This document shows positions 52,025 to 60,656 of a stretch of 64,000 nucleotides of DNA, piece by piece. Source of the DNA: Gordonia neofelifaecis NRRL B-59395 (GTDB lineage: Bacteria > Actinomycetota > Actinomycetes > Mycobacteriales > Mycobacteriaceae); contig NZ_AEUD01000001.1 in the NCBI RefSeq assembly GCF_000192435.1, positions 310,001 through 374,000 on the forward strand. The letters are read 5' to 3'. How positions within the stretch are numbered: position 1 is the stretch's first letter; each line of letters opens with the position of its first letter. The translations under genes and the position numbers were made by a program. A model generated the notes under the pieces. The model was not told where the DNA came from. It made no database searches and was given only the letters and a program-made list of their open reading frames with translations.

Positions 52025-53905
52025 TCACTCAGGCGCGGGGATCAGCGAGCGCAGTGCCTCTCGGGTCTCCGGATCTGTCGAGTAGATGACCGTTCCGACC
52101 ATTCCTCGGGTGAGCAGCACCTTGTAGACGTGCCGGAGTAGCAGGTCGAAGCGGAGGTCGGAGACCTTCGTCCGATTGCGAAAGTCCGGATCTTTGTTGG
52201 CGCCGCGGACCGTGACGAATCGGCCGTCGCGCCAGACGAGGTCGGGACCGAGGATGACGCCGCTCCAGTCGTACTCGAACCCCTGCGCGGTGTAGACGCA
52301 CCCGACCTGGCCGAAGCCGCCGTCCTGGGTCGCCCACAGGGCGGCGGGCGGCGCGTCACCCAGTCGCCGGTTGACGGGGGAGTTCCACGGACGATGCCAG
52401 TCGCCGATCTGGACATCGGGGACGAGCTGACCGTCTGGCGTCGGCTTCGACCACGGCCAGCAGTAACCTGCGGCCATGCGCGCTGAGTAGCCGTCGTCGA
52501 GCTTCGTCTGAAGTCGGCGTTCGAGGTCCCACGGGCTGTCGACCACTTCGACCTGAAACTGTGGGTCTGGACTCCATGGGTTGGGTGCCGCCGGACCGGC
52601 GAGGCCGAGCAATCGTTGGACCCAACGGACGTACTCTTCGCTACCGCCACAGCGGAACTGTGATTCCAACGGAATGTGGACGACCTCGAGTCCCAGAGAC
52701 TTCGCATAGGCGGTGATCTGCTCCAGCGATCCCATCTCTCCTGGGCGGACCACTTGGTGCTCGTCGAGTAGGAACACCGGTACCCGGGCCGCGGAGATCA
52801 ACTCGTCGACCTGCGGCCGCCCGGTGCGGAGTTCGGCCTTGGTGTATCGGTCGACAGACGTTTCGCGTACACGGTGCGCCTCGTCCATGATCAGCACGTC
52901 CAGGCCGTTGGTTTCCGCGGTCATGAAACTGTTGAAATAGGCGAACATCTTCTGAACGCGCGGTGCTCGATAGCCAGCGACCTTCCGCAGGGTCTGGGTG
53001 AATGATCGGGACCCCGTCGCATGCAGGACGGACCTGCCCTGCCGTGCGATCTCGCCGAGTAGCTCCAAGGCGATCACGCTCTTACCGCTGCCGGGACCGC
53101 CCGTCACGACGATGACGCGTTTCGAGTTGGACCTCCGTGACTGCTCGACTTGATGCAGCACCAGGTCAACAGCGAGTTGCTGGTTGCCCAGCAACTGGAA
53201 CTGCGAGCGGTGCTTGACCTCGTCGGCCGCAACCTTCAGCAGCTGGCGAGAAGGGGCGACGTGCGAGTTGAGCAGAAGATCGGCAGAGGTCTTGCCTGCG
53301 ACCCCGGCAGCGAGTCGAGTCCGGAGGAAGTCGTGGAATCGTCCGCGTTCGGCAGCAGTGAACAGCTGCCCACGAGTACTGACCGGGACGCCGCGGAGGT
53401 CGGCGACGAGCGAGGGATCGGTGGCATTGTGCAGGTACGCGACGCCGGCGAGCGAGTCCGGTTGATCCTCAAGGACGCGCGCGAAGTCGGCGAGGTAGTC
53501 GCAGTAACCGCGCACCTGATTGATCGGATTCAGCTTCGGGCCGCCGGGCATGCCGGGTACGTCGACGAGTTCGCTGCTGTCCTCGAAGGCGTACGCGGCC
53601 GTCCACTGCTTGAGCTCGACAACGACGTACGACGGCGCGCCGGTCTCCGGGTGAACTCCCGCTAACACCACATCGGCGCGCTGTGACGTCAGTGGCATGT
53701 GGTACTCGATGAGCATTTCGACGTCTGCGAGGCCGGCGTCGCGAAGGTCGTCGGCGAGCGTGGGAAGGCTGCGACGCCAAGAATTCTGCTCGCGCGGGCC
53801 TGCCCTACGTCCGGTGGCGAAGACCATTTGCTCCAACAACTGCTCCACCAGCGAATCAGGTTGAGAGAAGCGCACGTCAGTGGCGGTGGTGCGAAGCAGC
53901 GTCAC
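52025..53905 (-). CDS. DUF2075 (Schlafen-like) helicase with N-terminal PD-(D/E)xK nuclease
   Basis: A 626-residue protein. The N-terminal nuclease has RADVVLAGVHPETGAPSYVV then VELKQW, giving Asp78, Glu97 and Lys99 of a PD-(D/E)xK site. The DUF2075 superfamily-1-type ATPase follows with Walker A GGPGSGKSVIALEL (269-) and Walker B LIMDEAHRVRE (DEAH 341-344), and C-terminal helicase motifs including YTAQGFEYDWSGVILGPDLV and KVLLTRGMVGTVIY. Such proteins are common in defence islands. The GTG start has its GGGGAC ribosome-binding site inside a hairpin. Divergent from the 54,214 operon. Confidence 0.85.
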   Translation of the reverse strand: MTLLRTTATDVRFSQPDSLVEQLLEQMVFATGRRAGPREQNSWRRSLPTLADDLRDAGLADVEMLIEYHMPLTSQRADVVLAGVHPETGAPSYVVVELKQWTAAYAFEDSSELVDVPGMPGGPKLNPINQVRGYCDYLADFARVLEDQPDSLAGVAYLHNATDPSLVADLRGVPVSTRGQLFTAAERGRFHDFLRTRLAAGVAGKTSADLLLNSHVAPSRQLLKVAADEVKHRSQFQLLGNQQLAVDLVLHQVEQSRRSNSKRVIVVTGGPGSGKSVIALELLGEIARQGRSVLHATGSRSFTQTLRKVAGYRAPRVQKMFAYFNSFMTAETNGLDVLIMDEAHRVRETSVDRYTKAELRTGRPQVDELISAARVPVFLLDEHQVVRPGEMGSLEQITAYAKSLGLEVVHIPLESQFRCGGSEEYVRWVQRLLGLAGPAAPNPWSPDPQFQVEVVDSPWDLERRLQTKLDDGYSARMAAGYCWPWSKPTPDGQLVPDVQIGDWHRPWNSPVNRRLGDAPPAALWATQDGGFGQVGCVYTAQGFEYDWSGVILGPDLVWRDGRFVTVRGANKDPDFRNRTKVSDLRFDLLLRHVYKVLLTRGMVGTVIYSTDPETREALRSLIPAPE

Positions 53906-53911
53906 AGATAA

Positions 53912-53949
53912 GTCCCCAGGGCAGCACGAAACATCGTGCGGGTGGGGAC
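53912..53949 (-). promoter_or_regulatory. Hairpin sequestering the ribosome-binding site of the DUF2075 gene
   Basis: On the minus strand GTCCCC (53949-53944) pairs with GGGGAC (53917-53912), which is the ribosome-binding site 6 bases before the GTG. Inside, GCACGA-tgtt-TCGTGC forms a second stem. Translation should need this hairpin to open. Confidence 0.6.
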
Positions 53950-54213
53950 ATATCAGGCGGTGCGGTGCACCAGAAGTCCGTCGGGCCGCTTTTGGTCAGG
54001 TTAGCGGATGTGCGATGGGTCCGGAACGACCCGCGGTGGCGGTGAGTCTCGTTGACTGGTCGATTGTGCGTCGAACAGTGCGGCAGGCGCGTCAGGAAGA
54101 AGTTATTCACCCAAATTGTCAGAGTAGCGTGCGACACTTCGTTCGAACTTCCTGGCGGACCTGCACCAACGGTGGAATCGCCTGGAGCTGAGCGATTCTG
54201 GTGGAGGTGCTAA
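53950..54213. other. Divergent intergenic region of the defence-like genes
   Basis: Between the DUF2075 gene and the plus-strand operon (about 308 bases in all with the hairpin). It should hold both promoters. GGAGGTG precedes the GTG at 54214. No clear -10 was identified and no operator palindrome beyond the hairpin was found. Confidence 0.5.
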
Positions 54214-55392
54214 GTGGCTGCGGTGCTCGAACGCCTGCTGTGGATCTGGGGCGATGACGGCAAGTTCGTGATCGACGACCGGCACCTGTGGCTGCTCCGA
54301 GAAGGCGGTGGCGCGGACCGGGATTCGGCCCTGCGTCTCATGATTGCGCAGATCGACTCCTTTGCGGTCGCGGAAACGGCTGACCGTCGATATCGCGTTC
54401 GACCTGTGCTGACCTCGTTGGCGAAAAAGCCCGGCGCGGAACTGGTGCAGAATTCGGCTCGAGACGCGATTGAGATGCCATACGAGGAGTACTGGCGGTT
54501 GTGTGAATGGGCCAGAAGCAGGGGCCTGCAGATCAAGAATCCGTCGAAGGACCAGCGGAACGCGTCGATCAGGAGATCTGTTGACCCGCCGACGTCGACC
54601 GTTGTCGTGCCGAGGCCTGCGCGGCCGACGCCGCGTGAATTCGTCGATGTGCTCGACCGTTCGTGCGGAATCGCGACCGTGGGGGAACTGGTCGCCGCCC
54701 TGGGCACGCGTCTTGAGGCGTGGGGCGTCGACTCGAAGGATGACGCAGCGGTGGTCGAGGCGTTCGCTGCCGTCTCGGCCAGTACTGAAGTGCGAGGGCG
54801 GCTCGTCGTGGTGCGGCGTCAGGAAGGCAAGCAGAAGGGGCGCCATCGCAAGATGATGAAGGTCTTAGCCGCCATTGACGCGCACGGACGAACGGGCGAC
54901 CCGATCATGCTCCGGGAACAACTGAAAGAGCTTCGCCGGTTTGCCGCCGGCAGTCGATTCCGAGCGTTGTGCGACGCGCTCGGTCTGGCACGGTCGGAGT
55001 CAGTCCACACGGAAGGCCGCAGTCGACCGCGGTCGGATCACGTTCGGAGCAGTGGGAAGGGAGTCTTGCCAGAACTTCCTGACAGCCGTGCTGAATCGCG
55101 TCGACTGCTGGCTATGGCGCGGGACTGGCCGGTGTCCATGGGCAGCATCGTCAGGGTGAGCCTCGATGCCGGTGAGCAGCGAATCAATGGCGTCTGCGAC
55201 ACGTCGACCGGACGCACTCGGATCACGAGCGGGGCTTTGGACGGTCGGAACTTTCTTGATCCGACTTCGGCTGCGATCGCGGCTGTGGGGCAGAGTCGCC
55301 CCGGCACGGAGCTGCCGACCGACGGTTGGGCAGTCTGGGTCGCGAACGGACGCACGTTGGCAGAACTGGTCGGGGAGAGGGCGACGCGGTGA
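54214..55392 (+). CDS. RAMA-like domain protein, first gene of a candidate defence operon
   Basis: A 392-residue protein I do not recognise overall. The N-terminal ~110 residues are helical/winged (LERLLWIWGDDGKFVIDDRH). The middle has a Lys/Arg patch (RRQEGKQKGRHRKMMKVLAA). The C-terminus, about residues 330-388, reads TRITSGALDGRNFLDPTSAA, then IAAVGQSRPGTELPTDGWAV and WVANGRTLAELV. This fits the RAMA fold (TxDGRxFxSPSAAA...NGWxxW...DGRTLAEL), found with restriction and adenine methylation genes. Good GGAGGTG site. The next gene overlaps its stop (GTGA). Confidence 0.7.
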   Translation: MAAVLERLLWIWGDDGKFVIDDRHLWLLREGGGADRDSALRLMIAQIDSFAVAETADRRYRVRPVLTSLAKKPGAELVQNSARDAIEMPYEEYWRLCEWARSRGLQIKNPSKDQRNASIRRSVDPPTSTVVVPRPARPTPREFVDVLDRSCGIATVGELVAALGTRLEAWGVDSKDDAAVVEAFAAVSASTEVRGRLVVVRRQEGKQKGRHRKMMKVLAAIDAHGRTGDPIMLREQLKELRRFAAGSRFRALCDALGLARSESVHTEGRSRPRSDHVRSSGKGVLPELPDSRAESRRLLAMARDWPVSMGSIVRVSLDAGEQRINGVCDTSTGRTRITSGALDGRNFLDPTSAAIAAVGQSRPGTELPTDGWAVWVANGRTLAELVGERATR

Positions 55393-55970
55393 CGGCGCAG
55401 AGTGTGCGAGTCGTTCGGCGGCCAGCGCCGGACGGTATCGCTGATTCAGAACTCGTTGTACCAACAGGCTGGGTCGAGGTTCCGGCTGTCGAGGTTCCGG
55501 ACGGTGGGCAGGAACTACTCGATCGTGTCTCGATCTGCCGAAAACGGGGCGTCGCCGAACTCCTCGACATCGCCGACGCGCTCAACCTCGACGCGGGGCT
55601 GGTCCGCTATGCGCTGACCGTGCTCAGCCCGCTCGTCGAAGTGGTCCCGATTCTTCCAGATTCAGACACGGTGCAATCCGATGGTGCCGACTCCGAGTCG
55701 ACCGTTGTGATTCCGCAGGATCCGGCTGTGAGCCGTGCTCTGAAGTCGGCCGCCGAACTCGCTGCCGCGCTGCCGACGGCACGGATCGAGACCGCGAGAC
55801 TGCTGTTCAAGGTCGCCGCTGCAACTCGGCCACTGACTGTCGAGCGCGCGAAAGCGATCACACGGTTGGGCGGCGATGACTTCGAGGACATACTCGATGA
55901 CTTGGTTGTGTCCGGTGATCTGATTCTGACCGCAGAGGAAGGACCACGCGCATGGACCCGAATCAAGTGA
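55389..55970 (+). CDS. Two-winged-helix protein of the candidate defence operon
   Basis: A 193-residue protein with no recognised name. Two helix-turn-helix-like parts are visible: ICRKRGVAELLDIADALNLD then GLVRYALTVLSPLVEVV, and LLFKVAAATRPLTVERAKAI then GGDDFEDILDDLVVSGDLIL. They resemble tandem winged helices. It overlaps the gene before by four bases and the helicase after by 19 bases, so all three are translated together, probably as a complex. It may be a DNA-binding adaptor. Confidence 0.65.
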   Translation: MTAQSVRVVRRPAPDGIADSELVVPTGWVEVPAVEVPDGGQELLDRVSICRKRGVAELLDIADALNLDAGLVRYALTVLSPLVEVVPILPDSDTVQSDGADSESTVVIPQDPAVSRALKSAAELAAALPTARIETARLLFKVAAATRPLTVERAKAITRLGGDDFEDILDDLVVSGDLILTAEEGPRAWTRIK

Positions 55971-57646
55971 CGTTCGACAAGATCGAACTTCGGGACTGGC
56001 AGCGCGAGGCGCTTGATTCCTGGATCGGCACTGGGCGTCGGGCAATTGTTGAGGCGGTGACAGGATCCGGTAAGACGACCCTCGGTTTGGCTGCGGCCGC
56101 CGACGCGTTGAGCAGAGGAGTCCGAGTACTGGTCATCGTGCCGGGAACACCGCTCGTTGAGCAGTGGTATAGGGCAGTACGCACCGCGCTCGGGCCGATC
56201 CGGATTGGCCGATCAGGCGACGGTTTTCATGATGAGTTGGGCGACGTCGACGTTCTGATCACAACAGTTCAGTCGGGATATCGCGATACGTTCGCAGTTC
56301 CCGACTGTCAGATTCTGTGTATTGCCGACGAGGTTCATCGGTATGGGTCGGAGAGCTTCTCTCGGGCATTGAGGGACTCGTTCACCGAGAGGTTGGGCCT
56401 CACTGCGACCCTTGAGCGATCGGACGACGGCGTAGAGGAGAAGCTCCTGCCGTTCTTCGGCGAATCCATCGTCGGCTGCGATTATCGGCGTGCCCGAGCG
56501 GACAAGATCATCGCACCGATTCGGGTGATGACCGTCGCGGTTCAATTCTCGGCACTCGAGTTCAATAGGAATCAACGACTCGAGGACGAACTCAGACGCG
56601 AACGCCGGAGCCTGATCGACAACTACGGGTGCAGCGAGTCGTCGTTCGGGGTGTTCTTTCGACAAGTGCAGGATCTCGCCAAGAACGGCGATTTCCGGGC
56701 AGCCAGGACAGCGGGCCGGTACTTGCACGCGTTCTCTGCACGACGTGAACTGCTCGCTACGTGTCGGGCGAAGCTGAAGGCCATTGAGAAGCTCGGTGCG
56801 GTCCTCGCCGGCGCAGGCAAGACACTGGTGTTCTCCGAGACGAAGGAGTCGGCGCGAGGGTGCGCCGACGCGCTGGCGAGCGCTGGCGTCTATGCCGAGT
56901 CGATGTCGAGTGACGACGTCGGCGCCGAGCGAACCAGGCTGCTCCGGCAGTTCGATGAAGGGCGAATCACCGCACTCGCGGCACCGCGAATCCTCGACGA
57001 GGGAATCGACGTTCCGGAAGCGGATGTCGGAATCATCGCTGCAGCGAGTTCATCCCGTCGACAGATGGTGCAGCGGATCGGCCGAGTGATCCGGGTGAAA
57101 CCGGATGGACGACCCGCATCATTCGTCATTCTGTACATGCAGAGCAGCATTGAGGACCCGGCCAGAGGGGCGCACGAGTCGTTCCTCGAGCAACTGCTGG
57201 AGATTGCGGACGAGAAACTCGACGTACCGGCCGACGGCGCTGCGGTGCAGCTTGCGAACTGGCTGGGGCAGTCGATGGAGACGGTGGAATCGGCACGAAG
57301 CATGCCGCGACTCCACGCCCTCAGCGCTGTCGTGAACGGCAAGGACGTTATCGATCCGGTTCGCGCTGGCTCTGTAACTAACGTACTTCTCCATGAGGCG
57401 ATCAGGGCGGATCCAGATCGATTCGATCTGCTGCTGTCATGCCTGGCGATTCTCTCGCCGCAGCAGATCCGGGTCATCGTCACGAGATTCGGCCTCGGCG
57501 GCGGGCCTCGGCGTTCGGTCCGTGAAACCGCTCAACTTCTGAGGATCGGCGCGCGCGACGTTGTCCGGGTAGAAGACGAGTCACTCGGTCGCCTCGAGGG
57601 TCAGGACGTGCTGCCGATCATACAATTGCTGTGCGGTGAAGCCTGA
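55952..57646 (+). CDS. XPB-like SF2 helicase with C-terminal sigma-70 region-4-like domain
   Basis: A 564-residue SF2 helicase: ELRDWQREALDSWIGTGRRA then VEAVTGSGKTT (about 35-43), LCIADEVHRYGSE (DEVH at about 125), LGLTATLER, then LVFSETKESARGCADALASA and QMVQRIGRVIRVKPDGR. After ~110 further residues the C-terminus (about 499-550) reads SPQQIRVIVTRFGLGGGPRR then SVRETAQLLRIGARDVVRVE and DESLGRLEG, resembling sigma-70 region 4 (LRFGL...TLeEVGxxLgVTRERVRQIE). The combination of a duplex-opening helicase with a sigma-like HTH suggests sequence- or promoter-directed DNA unwinding. Overlaps its upstream neighbour. Confidence 0.82.
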   Translation: MDPNQVTFDKIELRDWQREALDSWIGTGRRAIVEAVTGSGKTTLGLAAAADALSRGVRVLVIVPGTPLVEQWYRAVRTALGPIRIGRSGDGFHDELGDVDVLITTVQSGYRDTFAVPDCQILCIADEVHRYGSESFSRALRDSFTERLGLTATLERSDDGVEEKLLPFFGESIVGCDYRRARADKIIAPIRVMTVAVQFSALEFNRNQRLEDELRRERRSLIDNYGCSESSFGVFFRQVQDLAKNGDFRAARTAGRYLHAFSARRELLATCRAKLKAIEKLGAVLAGAGKTLVFSETKESARGCADALASAGVYAESMSSDDVGAERTRLLRQFDEGRITALAAPRILDEGIDVPEADVGIIAAASSSRRQMVQRIGRVIRVKPDGRPASFVILYMQSSIEDPARGAHESFLEQLLEIADEKLDVPADGAAVQLANWLGQSMETVESARSMPRLHALSAVVNGKDVIDPVRAGSVTNVLLHEAIRADPDRFDLLLSCLAILSPQQIRVIVTRFGLGGGPRRSVRETAQLLRIGARDVVRVEDESLGRLEGQDVLPIIQLLCGEA

Positions 57647-57731
57647 TTGCGTGATCGACGATGCGACCGCTCGTCACAGCCCTATGCCAAGGTGAGGGTA
57701 ATGAACCTCATGACACCGGACGGAGGCCACA

Positions 57732-60194
57732 ATGTCTGGCGGGATCGGCGCACGGACTACAGAAGAAGAAGTTTGGGACCTCTTCGAGCAGACCGATACC
57801 CAGGATGAAGTGGCGTTCATCGTCGCCGCAGCGATGAAGGGTGACGCTGAGCTGGCGACTCAACTCGGTGATTCCGCGGCCCAGCAACCGAAGCCGCACC
57901 CCGGTGGCGAGCTGCGTGCCGATCCAGTCAAAGCCTACGTACGGAGCATCGCCGTTGAGGGTTTCCGCGGAATCGGTGCCAGGGCGACACTGAACGTGAG
58001 CCCGCGCCCGGGCATCACGGTGGTGAGCGGGCGAAACGGGTCGGGCAAGTCGAGCTTCGCAGAGGCGCTCGAGTTCGCCATCACAGGTAAGAGCTACCGA
58101 TGGTCGAAGGACAAGAAGGCGGCGTTCTGGAAAGACTCGTGGCGGAACAAGCACCACGGGCATCCATGCACCATCTCGCTCAACTTCGTGGGTGAGCCCG
58201 ACGACTTGGACCACGATTCGTTCGCCGTCCAGGTCGGCGTCAAGTGGGCCGCCGATGAGAAGGACGTCGAAGCGGCAACGTTCTGGGCCAAACTCGGAGA
58301 CGGTGCCAAGACCGACCTCGACGCGTTGGGATGGACGAGGCCGGCCGAGATCTATCGGCCGATTCTCAGTTACGACGAGGTCGGCGGATTGTTCGAGGAC
58401 GGCCGGTCCGCGCTGTACGACGCACTCAACAAGATCCTCGGACTCGACGAGATCGGCGACGCGGAGAAGCGGATCAATGCAGAGTGCAGGGCCGCAGGCG
58501 AGGATCGCAAGGCCGCCGACGCTTCGTTGCGCCTCTTGAAGAAGTCGTTGGCGGCGTGCGACGATCCGCGTGCTGCGGCGGTGCTTGCCGAGGTCAAGCG
58601 TCGCCCGTACGACCTGGAGGTCGTGTCGGCGGCGATTGCGGGCAGCAGTTCACCGCAGACCATGGTCATCCATGCGTTGCGGGCCTTCGCCGAGCAGCCC
58701 AGGGTGACGCTCGATGACGTTGTCGGGCGCACTGCCGAGCTGCGGTCAGCTCACGCGGCGGTGGTCGGAGGGACTGCCCGGGTTCTGGAACTACTGGCCG
58801 AGAAGGCCGACTTGCTGCGTTCCGCGCGTGCCTACGTGGCGGCGGCAGAAGCGGACGACTGTCCGGTCTGCGATCGTCCCCTTCCGGAAGGGTGGGATGA
58901 CCGCGCAACGACAACGCTCCACGAGTCGGATGCCCGGCTCGGTGAGCATCGCACAGCGCTGGCCCGACTCGTATCCGCGAAAGACGACGCGGAGTCGATT
59001 CTCGGCGGACTCGCGACGATGGACGTGAGCGGGATCGAGCTCGAATCGCATGACGCCTATCAGACGGCGGTCGCCGCAGCGCGCGCTCTGCCCGACGATT
59101 CCGCAGAGTGGGCTTCGCATCTCGATGCGAGGATGCCCGAGGTGATCGACGCCGCGGAAACGCTTGCGGCGGAATCGAGGCAGCGTGCCGACGAGCTGGA
59201 GGACGCGTGGTCGCCGGTCGCCGTCGAGGTCGCAGCCTGGATGCGGGCGGAAAAGACAGCACGAGAGAAGCAGGGACGACTCGATCGTTTGACCGCGGCC
59301 AAGGACTGGCTGCGCGATCAAGGCGAGGTTCTCAGGGAGCGACGACTGGAGCCGATCGAGTCAGCCGCGCGAGACATCTGGGCGCTGCTCCGGCAGGAGA
59401 GTGGCGTCGACCTCGGCAGCATCGCGCTCGAAGGCTCCGGGACCTCGACTCAACGGCACGTGAGCGTGCGCGGGGCCGTGGACGGCGAGGAAACCGGCGT
59501 GCTCTCGGTGATGAGTCAGGGGGAGCTGCACGCGCTGGCTCTCGCGCTGTTCATCCCGCGTGCGACAGTCGGTGCGAGCCCGTTCGGGTTCCTCGCGCTC
59601 GACGATCCGATCCAGGCGATGGACCCGGCGAAGATCGACGGCTTCCTCACTGTCTTGGAAGAGCTGTCGAAAACCCGGCAGGTGATCGTGTTCTCGCACG
59701 ACGACCGGCTGCCTGCCGCCATCCGCAGGATGTCGGTGGAAGCAGATTTGATCGAGGTGAGCCGCGAACCTGGATCGCGGGTCATCGCGAAGCGCGCCGA
59801 GTCGCCGGCTCACCGGTACGTCGACGACGCGTTCGCGCTCATCGTCGATGACGGGGTCACCGATCTGGTGAAGGCGCGGGCGGCACCGGGACTGTTCCGC
59901 CTCGCGGTGGAAGCTGCGGCCCGGCAACGATTCTTCACTGAGTCGATGAAGGAGGGGAACGCCATCGGTACGGCGGAGAAGCGGTGGTCGGACGTGCGAA
60001 ACACGGGCCCGTCGGTGGCGCTGGCGGTGTATGGCGATCAGAAGAGGCCGCTGGGCAGTTGGGTGAATCATCGGCAGTACCGCAACGCGACGCTCAGGGT
60101 CTGTACCAAGGGTGTTCACAACGGTCAGATCCTCGATCGCGGATCGGTCAGAGACTTGCGCAATACGGTGGACGACATTCTGGACGGTCGATGA
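57732..60194 (+). CDS. Rad50/SMC-like AAA ATPase with zinc hook
   Basis: An 820-residue ATPase. Walker A is VVSGRNGSGKSSFAEALEFA (about 100-108), a zinc-hook CPVCDRPLPEGW lies near residue 377 between two helical stretches, the signature is LSVMSQGELHALALALFIPR (about 593) and Walker B FLALDDPIQAMDPAKIDGFL (about 620). The hook is short, so arms are short, unlike true SMC. The C-terminal ~170 residues after the ATPase are extra and helical. Such ATPases are sensors in Lamassu- and Septu-like systems. GGAGG site; 85-base gap after the helicase. The next gene overlaps its stop (ATGA). Confidence 0.85.
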   Translation: MSGGIGARTTEEEVWDLFEQTDTQDEVAFIVAAAMKGDAELATQLGDSAAQQPKPHPGGELRADPVKAYVRSIAVEGFRGIGARATLNVSPRPGITVVSGRNGSGKSSFAEALEFAITGKSYRWSKDKKAAFWKDSWRNKHHGHPCTISLNFVGEPDDLDHDSFAVQVGVKWAADEKDVEAATFWAKLGDGAKTDLDALGWTRPAEIYRPILSYDEVGGLFEDGRSALYDALNKILGLDEIGDAEKRINAECRAAGEDRKAADASLRLLKKSLAACDDPRAAAVLAEVKRRPYDLEVVSAAIAGSSSPQTMVIHALRAFAEQPRVTLDDVVGRTAELRSAHAAVVGGTARVLELLAEKADLLRSARAYVAAAEADDCPVCDRPLPEGWDDRATTTLHESDARLGEHRTALARLVSAKDDAESILGGLATMDVSGIELESHDAYQTAVAAARALPDDSAEWASHLDARMPEVIDAAETLAAESRQRADELEDAWSPVAVEVAAWMRAEKTAREKQGRLDRLTAAKDWLRDQGEVLRERRLEPIESAARDIWALLRQESGVDLGSIALEGSGTSTQRHVSVRGAVDGEETGVLSVMSQGELHALALALFIPRATVGASPFGFLALDDPIQAMDPAKIDGFLTVLEELSKTRQVIVFSHDDRLPAAIRRMSVEADLIEVSREPGSRVIAKRAESPAHRYVDDAFALIVDDGVTDLVKARAAPGLFRLAVEAAARQRFFTESMKEGNAIGTAEKRWSDVRNTGPSVALAVYGDQKRPLGSWVNHRQYRNATLRVCTKGVHNGQILDRGSVRDLRNTVDDILDGR

Positions 60195-60526
60195 ACACGG
60201 CGGCGCTCGCGCTCCTCGGCCATGCGTCCGCGCTGCTCTCCGGGGGCGTCACCGTTGAGTCGGGCAACTCCGCGCGCCTCGCGGCGTTCCTCGCGCGGCA
60301 GGCAGCCGAGATCTTGATCGATCAACGGTGCGAGGAACTCGGCGCACCGTGCCCGAACGGAACGATGCGGTCGAAGATATCGATCCTCAAGTCGCTTGAT
60401 CGGCACGGTCCCGGCACCAACCTGATCTACGCCTGGCATCGACTGAGCGAGTGTTGCCACCACCACTCATACGAGCTGCCGCCGACCGTGTCCGAGGTGC
60501 GTGCGCTGTGCGCAGCGCTCGTGTGA
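60191..60526 (+). CDS. Small HEPN-like protein coupled to the Rad50-like ATPase
   Basis: A 111-residue helical protein, ATGA-coupled to the ATPase gene. RLAAFLARQAAEILIDQRCE and MRSKISILKSLD then LIYAWHRLSECCHHHSYELP resemble HEPN domains. RLSECCHHH supplies a possible R-x4-6-H ribonuclease motif. If so, it is a toxin or effector kept silent by the ATPase. The short length and weak similarity make this inference, not proof. Confidence 0.6.
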   Translation: MNTAALALLGHASALLSGGVTVESGNSARLAAFLARQAAEILIDQRCEELGAPCPNGTMRSKISILKSLDRHGPGTNLIYAWHRLSECCHHHSYELPPTVSEVRALCAALV

Positions 60527-60656
60527 CGCGACGGCGGTGAGCTGATGAACGTGGACTGAGTCGGTCGAAACGGCGATGACGAGTTCTCTTTGTGCAACGT
60601 CTTCCTGTGGCAGAAGATTCGCACAGGCTGTCCGCGATGCATGTCATGATCGCCGT

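Noticed and set aside
54137-54144. LexA-type SOS box (GTTCGAAC) near the defence operon
   Set aside because: The actinobacterial box needs GAAC-N4-GTTC; this palindrome has the wrong order and no spacer.
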